Below are positions 1 through 6,373 of a stretch of DNA of 15,393 nucleotides, in pieces. A model generated the notes under the pieces. It was given only the letters and a program-made list of their open reading frames with translations. It searched no databases and was not told the DNA's origin. The stretch is from Actinomycetota bacterium (lineage in GTDB: Bacteria; Actinomycetota; Rubrobacteria; Rubrobacterales; Rubrobacteraceae), in assembly GCA_020200675.1 (NCBI GenBank), contig JAIVIG010000090.1, forward strand, positions 1 through 15,393, given 5' to 3'. Each line of letters begins with the position of its first letter. The stretch's first letter is position 1. Both the position numbers and the translations under genes were made by a program.

Positions 1-90
1 GTGTATAAGGTGCGCGTGCTCGCCGAGAAACCCGCCCGCCCCTACAACCTCTCGGTCCCCGAACACGATCTGTCGGACTTTACAGTTTAA
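1..90 (+). CDS. C-terminal end of an unidentified protein (partial, 5' end outside window)
   Basis: Frame 1 is open from the first base to a TAA at 88-90 and encodes 29 residues, reading VYKVRVLAEKPARPYNLSVP, then EHDLSDFTV. The codon use (GC-rich third positions) fits real coding sequence. The stretch PYNLSVPEH faintly resembles the end of Hint/intein folds, where a Y-[DN]-[LF]-[ST]-V strand is followed by H, but the catalytic His-Asn end is not there, so this is only a resemblance. The stop codon lies directly against the inverted-repeat element starting at 91. Function unknown; too little is visible to name it. Confidence 0.5.
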   Translation: MYKVRVLAEKPARPYNLSVPEHDLSDFTV

Positions 91-320
91 AGTTTTCAGT
101 TATCAGTCGTCAGTAGAAACGTTGGCTCGCTACCCCAAGCGTACGCGCCATAGTGTTTATCTCCTGGCAGGCTCCGGTTCAGCTCGTAGCGATTCACGGC
201 GCCCTTGGTACTCCTGGTGACGCTTTTTGAGCGGTAACGTTCTTGCTGACCACGTCGCGAAGACGCTCGGCCCTAGAACTGAAAACTAACAACTGATAAC
301 TAATAACGCCGAAGGCTAAC
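91..320. repeat. Inverted-repeat-bounded intergenic element A (MITE/REP-like)
   Basis: The ~230 bp gap between two convergent genes is framed by related inverted repeats. AGTTTTCAGT at 91-100 is matched by its exact reverse complement at 278-287, and TTATCAGT at 100-107 by ACTGATAA at 292-299. The right edge, read on the - strand from 320 to 307 (GTTAGCCTTCGGCG), matches the left edge of element B at 6197-6210 in 13 of 14 bases. The interior (115-277) shows no ORF and no gene that I can recognise. No transposase is present, so any mobility would have to be supplied from elsewhere. Confidence 0.6.
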
Positions 321-1420
321 TAAAAACCCTCACCCGACGTGACGCTAAGGTAAGCGACATCCACCAAAGGGACGCCGCTTTCTAAGGCGCGGTTTACGGC
401 GCGTACGAGGGCTTCGGCGGCGACGCCGGAGTCGGGGAAGTGCCCGTCGAGGAGGCGGGCGGCGCGGGCCACCTCGTAGAAAGAGAAGCGGCGACGTTCA
501 CCGGTGAGGTCGTAGACGGCTTCGAGGACTTCGAGCCTCAGCGAGATCAGCTGTTCGAGGCGCCAGCGGATCTCGTCCCCGGTTAGGTTCATGGTCTGGT
601 AGAGGCGTGCGATCTCGGCGACCTGGCCGAGCGCCGCGGCGCGTTTGCTGAGCCGCGCCACCGAACCCTCGTCGAGGTAACGCCGGGCGGTGATCCTGGC
701 CAGGGCGAGTCTTCCTTTTGGCCCGTCGAATCCCACGAGCGGGCGCCAGCCCTCCGGACCCGTCCTGCCGCTCGTCGAGAGGCCCTCTGGCTGTATCTCC
801 TCGCCCCCGACAAACACTCGCGGGACGTGTCCGCCCGCGTAGTAGGCGATCTGTCGGGCCATCGCGCCCGCCTTCTCGACCGCTCCCGGAGACCTCCCGG
901 CCCGGATCTCCACCCACCGCCGGACCGTCCCGGAGTAGAGACGCTCCAACGCCCGCCAGGTCGCATCTCCCCGGAGATCCAACTCCCCAGGCTTCTCGGT
1001 TACCACCGAGACCTCGACCCCCGGCGAACGTCCGTCGTCGTAGGCTACCTCGACGGCCCGCAGAAATTCCTCGAACTCCTCGTCGACCGCCCCCGACAGG
1101 TAGCGTCTTCGCTCCGCCGGCAGCACGTACATGAGGCGGCTCTTGATCCTGCGCTCCTTGCCTTCGGCGGCTTTGAGGCGATCTATGGCCTCATAGAGTT
1201 GCCGACGCCGCTCGTAGACCAGCGTCGAGAGCCGCTCCACCTCGTCGTCGGTGGCGAACGCCTCGGACTCCGCCCAGGCGTCGTCGCGGGCGGCGCAGGC
1301 TGCCTCGTGGGCGTTCTCCGCCCGGATCACCGCCTTCTGCTGCTCCGTGCGGATGAGCTGGGCCTCTCCCAACTCGCGCTCCAGGGTCTCTATCGTGGAA
1401 GACACAAAAGCCCTTCCCAC
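320..1420 (-). CDS. Hypothetical protein with N-terminal coiled coil
   Basis: Not recognised. This 366-residue protein is rich in Arg, Glu and Ala. Residues ~1-105 are strongly charged and heptad-like (ETLERELGEAQLIRTEQQKA and onwards), suggesting a long helical or coiled-coil region. The rest is a mixed alpha/beta-looking region with several Arg-rich helices and ends VTSGEGF. No signal peptide, membrane segment, nucleotide-binding loop or metal motif is visible, so it is probably cytoplasmic. The listed start is GTG at 1418-1420. A second in-frame GTG at 1403-1405 (giving VSSTIETLE) has an AAGGG just upstream and is about equally likely. It is transcribed divergently from the Yip1-like gene, with 139 bp between them, and its stop codon touches element A. 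Confidence 0.7.
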   Translation of the reverse strand: MGRAFVSSTIETLERELGEAQLIRTEQQKAVIRAENAHEAACAARDDAWAESEAFATDDEVERLSTLVYERRRQLYEAIDRLKAAEGKERRIKSRLMYVLPAERRRYLSGAVDEEFEEFLRAVEVAYDDGRSPGVEVSVVTEKPGELDLRGDATWRALERLYSGTVRRWVEIRAGRSPGAVEKAGAMARQIAYYAGGHVPRVFVGGEEIQPEGLSTSGRTGPEGWRPLVGFDGPKGRLALARITARRYLDEGSVARLSKRAAALGQVAEIARLYQTMNLTGDEIRWRLEQLISLRLEVLEAVYDLTGERRRFSFYEVARAARLLDGHFPDSGVAAEALVRAVNRALESGVPLVDVAYLSVTSGEGF

Positions 1421-1559
1421 TCCTCACCAACCACTCCTCTGCACCAGCATTCTACAGCAACTCAAAAAGAGCGACGGTAGAGAAACGCTCGTCGTGTTGC
1501 ACGTACACTGGAATGCGGCTAATCTTCAGGTAACAAAGGCCCTCAGGGAGGACAGGCGG

Positions 1560-2294
1560 ATGGACTTCAACACGGGGAGCAGTGGCGGGAGGCCGGACGA
1601 CGAGTCGCGGCCGCTGTACGGCGGAGAGACGGGCGGCAGCACGGGCGGTCCTCCGGGAGGATCGGTAGGGGGCTCGTCAGGCGAGTTCAGTCTACAGGAC
1701 CCTGTTGGCAGCTTCATCAGAACGGTCATCGCGGTCCTGACCCGGCCGGTCGCTTTCTTCCGCGGCATAGCCCGGGGGGGCGACTTCTTGAACCCGGCCA
1801 TCTTCGCGCTGATATGCGCCCTGATCTCTGCCCTGCTCGGCGGCATTATAAGCTTGGTGTTCGCCCCGTTCTTCGCTGGCCCAGGGGACACTGCCGGCGA
1901 GGCGCTCGCGGGCGGTCTCGTGGGGTTCATTGTCACTCTGATCCTATCGCCTATCTACACGGCGGTGGCCCTGCTCATAGGGGCTGGCATTTACCACCTG
2001 CTCGTGCTGCTCTTCGTGAGGCCGGGCAACGCGGGGTTCGAAGCAACCTTCAGGGTTGTTTGCTACGTCGCGGCCATCCAGCTTGTAAGTTGGATACCGG
2101 TAGTAAACATCGTGGCGGGTATCTATGCCATTTTCCTGTCGGTAGTCGGTATTCGGGAAGTTCACAACACGACCACCGGCAAGGCAGCTGCCATCGTTCT
2201 GATCCCGGTTGCTGTACTTTTGTTACTCGTGCTTATACTCGGCGCCCTGATAGGTGCAGCCCTGTTCTTCGGGACGCAGCAACAGCAGTTCTAG
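1560..2294 (+). CDS. Yip1-family (YIP1-like) integral membrane protein
   Basis: A 244-residue membrane protein. Residues 1-45 are a Gly/Ser/Pro-rich, probably disordered cytoplasmic tail (GGETGGSTGGPPGGSVGG). From ~58 there is an amphipathic segment with R-P-V-A-F-F-R, the usual entry to bacterial Yip1 domains, followed by about five hydrophobic spans near 79-107, 118-152, 165-180, 183-198 and 208-236. Bacterial members of this family have no settled function. ATG at 1560 was chosen because GGGAGG lies 8 bases upstream and the composition matches from there. The frame is open much further upstream, but that part overlaps the opposite-strand gene and does not look like the family. A single-gene unit is likely. 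Confidence 0.7.
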   Translation: MDFNTGSSGGRPDDESRPLYGGETGGSTGGPPGGSVGGSSGEFSLQDPVGSFIRTVIAVLTRPVAFFRGIARGGDFLNPAIFALICALISALLGGIISLVFAPFFAGPGDTAGEALAGGLVGFIVTLILSPIYTAVALLIGAGIYHLLVLLFVRPGNAGFEATFRVVCYVAAIQLVSWIPVVNIVAGIYAIFLSVVGIREVHNTTTGKAAAIVLIPVAVLLLLVLILGALIGAALFFGTQQQQF

Positions 2295-2447
2295 CCGGTC
2301 GCTCGCAAAAGCGAATATCTAAGGCCCGTTGTAGGTCATCCCCCGACAGGCTCTCGCGTCGGCCGACCCTTCACGCAATCGCTATACTGCATAAGGTTCG
2401 ACGAAATGGGCAAGAAAAGGGAAAAGAGAGGGCAAGGGGGTTCTTTC

Positions 2448-3455
2448 GTGGCGCAGACAGTGACTCTTATACCGGGGGATGGCACGGGACCGGAGGTAAC
2501 CAATTCGGTCAAAGAGGTCTTCGAGGCTCTGGGCGTAGATATCGAGTGGGAAGTAGCCGAGGCTGGCGAGACCGTGATGGAGGAGGAGGGTACGCCCCTG
2601 CCCGACAGCGTTCTCGAGTCCATCCGGCGCAACAAGGTGGGCCTCAAGGGTCCGCTGACGACGCCCGTGGGAGCCGGCTTCCGCTCGGTTAACGTGGCCT
2701 TACGCAAGGAGCTGGACCTGTACGCGAACGTGCGGCCTTCCTTGAGCCTGCCGGGCATCGACATGCCGTACAAGGACATAGACCTGATCATCTTCCGCGA
2801 GAACACGGAGGACCTCTACGCCGGAGTCGAGCACATGGTGGGCGAAGATGCCGCGGAGTCCATCAAGATCATCACAAGGAAGGGCACCGAGCGCCTCTGT
2901 CGCCTGGCCTTCGAGCAGTCGAAGGAGATGGGCCGCAAGCACATCACCGTCGCCCACAAGGCCAACATCATGAAGTTCACCGACGGTCTCTTCCGCGACG
3001 TCTTCTTCGAGGTCGGCAAGGAGTACGAGAACGACTTCGAGGAGATCGACGACCGCATCGTAGACAACATGAGCATGCAGCTCGTGATGAAGCCGAACGA
3101 GTACGACGTGGTGGTCTGTCCGAACCTCTACGGCGACATCCTCTCTGACATCTGCGCCGGCCTGACCGGGGGCTTAGGGGTAGCGCCGGGCGCGAACATC
3201 GGCGACGAGATCGCCGTCTTCGAACCCGTACACGGAAGCACCCCCAAGTACGCCGGCCAGAACCGGGCAAACCCGCTGGCGACGCTCCAGTCGGCGAGGA
3301 CCATGCTTGAGTACCTGGAGATGAGCGAGGCCGCCGAGAGGATGCAAAAGGCCATGGAAGCGGCCCTCAAGAGCCCCGAGACCCGCACCAAGGACCTCGG
3401 CGGCTCGGCGGGCACCAAGGAGTTCACCCAGGCGATCATCGACAATCTCGAGTAG
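2448..3455 (+). CDS. icd: Isocitrate dehydrogenase (isocitrate/isopropylmalate dehydrogenase family)
   Basis: Cytoplasmic beta-decarboxylating dehydrogenase, oxidising isocitrate to 2-oxoglutarate in the TCA cycle; 335 residues, the usual size for the short dimeric type. Seen in the sequence: the N-terminal strand TVTLIPGDGTGPEV (4-17); substrate loop S80-x-N82-x-x-x-R86; R96 and R117; Y124; the catalytic Lys in AHKANIMK (K171); and the metal aspartates D206, D230 and D234 (NLYGDILSD). S-x-N before R86 indicates isocitrate rather than isopropylmalate. The cofactor loop reads HGSTPKYAG (K267, Y268), the pair seen in NADP-dependent enzymes, where NAD enzymes usually have Asp-Ile. GTG at 2448 was chosen over ATG at 2406: it follows AAGGGGG at a normal distance and gives the family N-terminus directly. 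A lone TATACT at 2383-2388 could be a -10 box, but no good -35 accompanies it. Confidence 0.9.
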   Translation: MAQTVTLIPGDGTGPEVTNSVKEVFEALGVDIEWEVAEAGETVMEEEGTPLPDSVLESIRRNKVGLKGPLTTPVGAGFRSVNVALRKELDLYANVRPSLSLPGIDMPYKDIDLIIFRENTEDLYAGVEHMVGEDAAESIKIITRKGTERLCRLAFEQSKEMGRKHITVAHKANIMKFTDGLFRDVFFEVGKEYENDFEEIDDRIVDNMSMQLVMKPNEYDVVVCPNLYGDILSDICAGLTGGLGVAPGANIGDEIAVFEPVHGSTPKYAGQNRANPLATLQSARTMLEYLEMSEAAERMQKAMEAALKSPETRTKDLGGSAGTKEFTQAIIDNLE

Positions 3456-3521
3456 CCGGGTAACAAAGAATTTACGCGATTTATAGTGCTTGATCTTTGA
3501 GCAACGGGTAAACTGGTTAAG

Positions 3522-3550
3522 CGCTGGGTGTACTCGTTAAGCACCTAGCG
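3522..3550 (+). other. Hairpin with embedded repeat in the icd-sqdB gap
   Basis: CGCTGGGTG (3522-3530) can pair with CACCTAGCG (3542-3550), with one G-U pair and an 11-base loop. The same stretch contains an imperfect direct repeat beginning GTTAAGC at 3516 and 3536, exactly 20 bp apart. No T-run follows, so it is not a classical terminator. It could be a Rho-independent variant, an operator or a leader structure for sqdB. Confidence 0.3.
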
Positions 3551-3586
3551 AGACGGTTTGTTCGTAACTCGAGGTCGGGAGGATCG

Positions 3587-4750
3587 ATGCGCGTCCTTGT
3601 GGCTGGTGGCGACGGTTTCTGCGGTTGGCCTACGGCCCTGTACCTCTCGGCGCAGGGATACGAAGTTCTCGTAGCTGACAACTTCAGCCGCAGAGGCTGG
3701 GACGAAGAGCTGGGCACGGAGTCCTTAACCAGGATCTCCACCCTGCGGGAGCGTGTGGACCGGTGGAGGGAGCTCGCGGGGCGTGGCATCGGGGTGGCCG
3801 TCGGCGACCTGACGGACGAGCGCTTCGTGTACGAGGTTCTGGAGGGTTTCAGGCCCGAGGCGTTCGTACACTTCGCCGAGCAACGGTCGGCGCCGTACTC
3901 CATGATCGACCGGAGCCACGCCGTTTTCACCCAGGTGAACAACGTCGTCGGCACGCTGAACCTACTCTACGCCATTGGCGAGCTGGTCCCGGAGTGCCAC
4001 CTCATAAAGCTCGGCACGATGGGCGAGTACGGCACCCCGAACATAGACATCGAAGAGGGTTACATAACGGTCGAGTACAAGGGCCGCACCGACACCCTGC
4101 CGTACCCGAAGCAGCCTGGCTCCTACTACCATTTAAGTAAAGTCCACGACTCCCACAACATCATGTTCGCCTGTCGCACCTGGGGTCTGAGGGCCACCGA
4201 CCTCAACCAGGGCGTCGTCTACAACGTGGAGACCGAGGAGACCACCTCAGATCCTGCGCTCACGAACCGCTATGATTACGACGGAATCTTTGGTACGGCG
4301 CTCAACCGCTTCTGCGCCCAGGCCGCTTCGGGAAACCCGATCACGGTCTACGGCGAGGGCGGCCAGACGCGCGGCTTCATTGACATCCGGGATACGGTGC
4401 GCTGCATCGAACTGGCCGCGAACAATCCCCCCGGGCCAGGCGAGTTCAGGGTCTTCAACCAGTTCACCGAGCAGTGGTCGGTACTGGAGCTGGCCCACCT
4501 CGTCGAAAAGGTCGCGCGCACCCTGGACCTCGAACCGAAGCTCGCTCATCTCAACAACCCCAGGGTCGAGAAAGAGGCGCACTACTACAACGCGGCGAAC
4601 ACCCGGCTCCTGGACCTGGGGCTGAAGCCGCACCTCCTGAACGAGGAGACCGTTGAACGGCTACTCCTCACGGCGATGGAGAACCGCGACCGCATCCACC
4701 CGGAGACGTTCGTCCCGCAGGTGGACTGGCGCCGGCCCCACTACAGGTAA
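3587..4750 (+). CDS. sqdB: UDP-sulfoquinovose synthase (SQD1/SqdB)
   Basis: Makes UDP-sulfoquinovose from UDP-glucose and sulfite, the head-group donor for the sulfolipid SQDG. The 387-residue protein is an extended short-chain dehydrogenase/epimerase with a Rossmann NAD site GGDGFCGWPTALYLS (7-21) and D31 closing strand 2. Family hallmarks are very clear: L-G-T-M-G-E-Y-G-T-P-N-I-D-I-E-E-G (142-158), with catalytic T144 and E147; Y181-H-L-S-K185-V-H-D-S-H-N-I; and ATDLNQGVVYNVETEET. These match SQD1 rather than generic UDP-glucose epimerases. Start ATG at 3587 has GGGAGG just upstream. A damaged SqdX-like glycosyltransferase follows after 26 bp, so the two form the expected sulfolipid operon. 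Confidence 0.93.
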   Translation: MRVLVAGGDGFCGWPTALYLSAQGYEVLVADNFSRRGWDEELGTESLTRISTLRERVDRWRELAGRGIGVAVGDLTDERFVYEVLEGFRPEAFVHFAEQRSAPYSMIDRSHAVFTQVNNVVGTLNLLYAIGELVPECHLIKLGTMGEYGTPNIDIEEGYITVEYKGRTDTLPYPKQPGSYYHLSKVHDSHNIMFACRTWGLRATDLNQGVVYNVETEETTSDPALTNRYDYDGIFGTALNRFCAQAASGNPITVYGEGGQTRGFIDIRDTVRCIELAANNPPGPGEFRVFNQFTEQWSVLELAHLVEKVARTLDLEPKLAHLNNPRVEKEAHYYNAANTRLLDLGLKPHLLNEETVERLLLTAMENRDRIHPETFVPQVDWRRPHYR

Positions 4751-4776
4751 CGAGAGCCTTCGCCGATCTGACCGCG

Positions 4777-5821
4777 TTGCGGATCGCCTTCTTCACCGAG
4801 ACCTTTTTGCCGGCGACGGACGGCGTGGTGACGCGTCTGCGGCATACGATCGAGGAGTTGCGGCGGGGCGGGGACGAGGTACTCGTCTTCGCCCCCAGGT
4901 ACCCCAACGGGCGCCCTCAGCCGGTTTGGTCCGGACCTCATCCACGCGGTAAACCCGTTCGTACTCGGTCCCGGCGGGGCGTTCTACGCCCGGCGCAACG
5001 GGGTTCCGCTCGTGGCCTCCTACCACACGAACGTAGCGGCCTACACGCGCTTCTACGGGTTCGGCTTTATGGAGAACGCGACCCGTTCCTGGACGCGGAC
5101 CTGGCACAATCGGGCTCGCATAAACCTCTGCACCTCCGAGGCGACCCGCGACTACCTCCTGAGCGAAGGTATAAAGCGCCTCCGCCTCTGGCCCCAGGGT
5201 GTGGACGCCCGGCTCTTCCACCCGTCGCGCGCCACTCGCGAGTGGCGTGAGAAGCTCTCCGGTGGCCGTCCGGAGGCCAGGATCCTCCTCTACGTCGGCC
5301 GCCTCGCTCCCGAGAAAGACATCGAACGCCTCAAGATCACCCTGTCCGCCGCCCCGGATACCTGCCTCGCCATCGTCGGCAAGGGCCCCATCCAGAAAGA
5401 GCTAGAGAGAAAGTTCGCCGGCACCCGAACGGTCTTCACCGGCCTACTCACCGGCGACGACCTGGCGGCGGCCTACGCCTCGGCCGATCTCTTCGTCTTT
5501 CCCTCGACCACGGAGACCCTCGGGATGGCCATGATAGAGGCCCTCGCCTCCGGCCTTCCGGTGATCGCCGCGCGGACCGGCGCCATCCACGAGGTCGTCT
5601 CCGAAAATGTAAACGGCCTCCTCTACGAACCCGGCTCCGACGAGGAGTTCGTGGCCGCCGTCTGCCGCCTCCTCGAGGACGAAACGATGCGCCGATCCTT
5701 CGGCCTGAGAGCACGGGCCGCGGCCGAGGAGCGCGACTGGAAGGCCTCGACGGCCGCGCTGCGCGGCTACTACGAGGAGGCGTTAGCCTTCGGCTCCGAA
5801 GCAAGTTCGGGGCGCTTGTAA
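4777..5821 (+). pseudogene. sqdX: SqdX/SQD2-like glycosyltransferase (GT4, GT-B fold), frameshifted with an internal loss
   Basis: In intact form this would transfer sulfoquinovose from UDP-sulfoquinovose to diacylglycerol at the membrane. The frame starting at TTG 4777 encodes MRIAFFTETFLPATDGVVTR through VLVFAPRYPNG, the typical N-terminus. After about position 4915 the protein continues in another frame, reading RFGPDLIHAVNPFVLGPGGA from 4922 and then VPLVASYHTN, to a stop at 5819-5821. Besides the frame change, the ~35-40 residues that normally separate FAP from PDLIH are missing, so this is an out-of-frame deletion rather than a single-base slip. The C-terminal donor-binding half is complete: YVGRLAPEKD, then FPSTTETLGMAMIEALASG with the E-x7-E motif. 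The longest clean ORF for the second part starts at 5012. No good ribosome-binding site precedes the TTG. The cause could be true decay or an assembly error. Confidence 0.8.
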
Positions 5822-5844
5822 GCGGTTGCGGACCGTGCTAAATT
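5816..5844 (+). promoter_or_regulatory. Candidate promoter for the tRNA cluster
   Basis: TTGTAA (5816-5821) and TAAATT (5839-5844) are separated by 17 bp and form a fair sigma70-type promoter in an AT-rich patch that stands out from its surroundings. Transcription would begin around 5851, a few bases before tRNA-Gly. The -35 box overlaps the end of the glycosyltransferase gene. Confidence 0.4.
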
Positions 5845-5857
5845 ATCATTGAGCAAC

Positions 5858-5930
5858 GCGGAAGTAGCTCAGCTGGTAGAGCATCACCTTGCCATGGTGA
5901 GGGTCGCGGGTTCGAATCCCGTCTTCCGCT
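5858..5930 (+). tRNA. tRNA-Gly (anticodon GCC)
   Basis: A complete 73-base cloverleaf. Acceptor GCGGAAG pairs with CTTCCGC and the discriminator base is T. D stem GCTC/GAGC, anticodon stem TCACC/GGTGA around TTGCCAT, and T arm GCGGG-TTCGAAT-CCCGT. The anticodon GCC is at 5891-5893 and reads GGC/GGT glycine codons. The 3' CCA is not encoded. First gene of a three-tRNA cluster. Confidence 0.97.
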
Positions 5931-5959
5931 CTGACCCGGGCCGGTGGCACCGGCGCGTT

Positions 5960-6030
5960 GGCGACATGGCCGAGTGGTTAGGCAAGGGTCTGCAAAACCC
6001 TGTACCCCGGTTCGATTCCGGGTGTCGCCT
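5960..6030 (+). tRNA. tRNA-Cys (anticodon GCA)
   Basis: A 71-base cloverleaf. Acceptor GGCGACA/TGTCGCC with discriminator T, anticodon stem AGGGT/ACCCT around CTGCAAA, and T arm CCCGG-TTCGATT-CCGGG. The anticodon GCA is at 5992-5994. CCA is not encoded. It lies 29 bp after tRNA-Gly, probably on the same transcript. Confidence 0.97.
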
Positions 6031-6062
6031 CTCGGACCTCCCGAAAGGGACGCGAGAAGGGC

Positions 6063-6106
6063 ATCACATAAGGGCGATTGGGCGATCACATAAGGGCGAT
6101 TGGGCG
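6063..6106 (+). repeat. Perfect 22-bp tandem duplication running into tRNA-Val
   Basis: The unit ATCACATAAGGGCGATTGGG followed by CG occurs at 6063-6084 and again, without change, at 6085-6106. The second copy contains the first five bases of tRNA-Val (6102-6106), so the seven-base 5' acceptor strand GGGCGAT is also present one unit upstream, at 6080-6086. It looks like a recent slip duplication, or a spacer or processing-site repeat. Confidence 0.85.
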
Positions 6107-6173
6107 ATTAGCTCAGGGGGAGAGCGCTTCCTTGACGCGGAAGAGGTCAGTGGTTCGAATCCACTATCGCCCA
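6102..6173 (+). tRNA. tRNA-Val (anticodon GAC)
   Basis: A 72-base cloverleaf. Acceptor GGGCGAT/ATCGCCC with discriminator A, D stem GCTC/GAGC, anticodon stem CTTCC/GGAAG around TTGACGC, and T arm AGTGG-TTCGAAT-CCACT. The anticodon GAC is at 6134-6136. CCA is not encoded. The 5' edge was set by acceptor pairing; the adjacent tandem duplication offers a second, unpaired copy of the 5' strand that would not continue into a D arm. Confidence 0.97.
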
Positions 6174-6178
6174 CTTTA

Positions 6179-6193
6179 GGGGCCTTCGGCCCC
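6179..6193 (+). terminator. GC-rich hairpin ending the tRNA cluster
   Basis: GGGGCC (6179-6184), loop TTC, GGCCCC (6188-6193): a perfect six-pair stem just after tRNA-Val. The following bases are GCGG rather than a T-run, so termination would be of the weak or L-shaped kind common in high-GC actinobacteria. Confidence 0.4.
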
Positions 6194-6196
6194 GCG

Positions 6197-6354
6197 GTTA
6201 GCCTTCAGCGTTCAGCTATCAGCTTTCTCGGATTCCACCCCGGCAGCGTTACACGACGCGATTCCTGGTAGCATCTTTCTGGTAGTTCGTCGAGTGACAA
6301 CGAGCAACGCATTAGTACGGTTTAGCTGACGGCTGATAGCTGATGGCTGACAGC
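6197..6354. repeat. Inverted-repeat-bounded intergenic element B
   Basis: The left end GTTAGCCTTCAGCG (6197-6210) is followed by TCAGCTATCAGC (6212-6223). Its exact 12-base reverse complement GCTGATAGCTGA occurs at 6332-6343, inside a run of GCTGA-like words (6326-6352). The ~100 bp interior has no ORF. The left end matches the right end of element A in inverted orientation (13 of 14 bases), so both belong to one family although their interiors do not obviously align. It fills nearly all the gap between the tRNA cluster and thrS, so any thrS promoter must lie in or beside it; none is clear to me. Confidence 0.65.
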
Positions 6355-6373
6355 GCCGATCGAAGGGAGGCAA

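Noticed and set aside
1..90. Intein remnant
   Set aside because: PYNLSVPEH resembles the strand before an intein's C-terminal His-Asn, but the His-Asn and an extein are absent and only 29 residues are visible.
827..1480. A 217-residue + strand ORF opposite the coiled-coil gene
   Set aside because: It is antisense to a better-formed gene and has the biased composition expected of a shadow frame.
1251..1559. N-terminal extension of the Yip1-like protein to the upstream ATG
   Set aside because: That part overlaps the opposite-strand gene, has unrelated composition, and ATG 1560 has its own good ribosome-binding site.
4777..5821. Programmed ribosomal frameshift joining both glycosyltransferase frames
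   Set aside because: No slippery run is present at the junction, and ~35-40 conserved residues are missing, which a frameshift would not restore.
91..6354. CRISPR array from the recurring TATCAG words
   Set aside because: Repeats are short, degenerate, in inverted orientation and not regularly spaced; no cas genes are present.
6194..6373. T-box leader for thrS
   Set aside because: I see no T-box core sequence, no specifier hairpin and no terminator/antiterminator pair; the gap is mostly element B.
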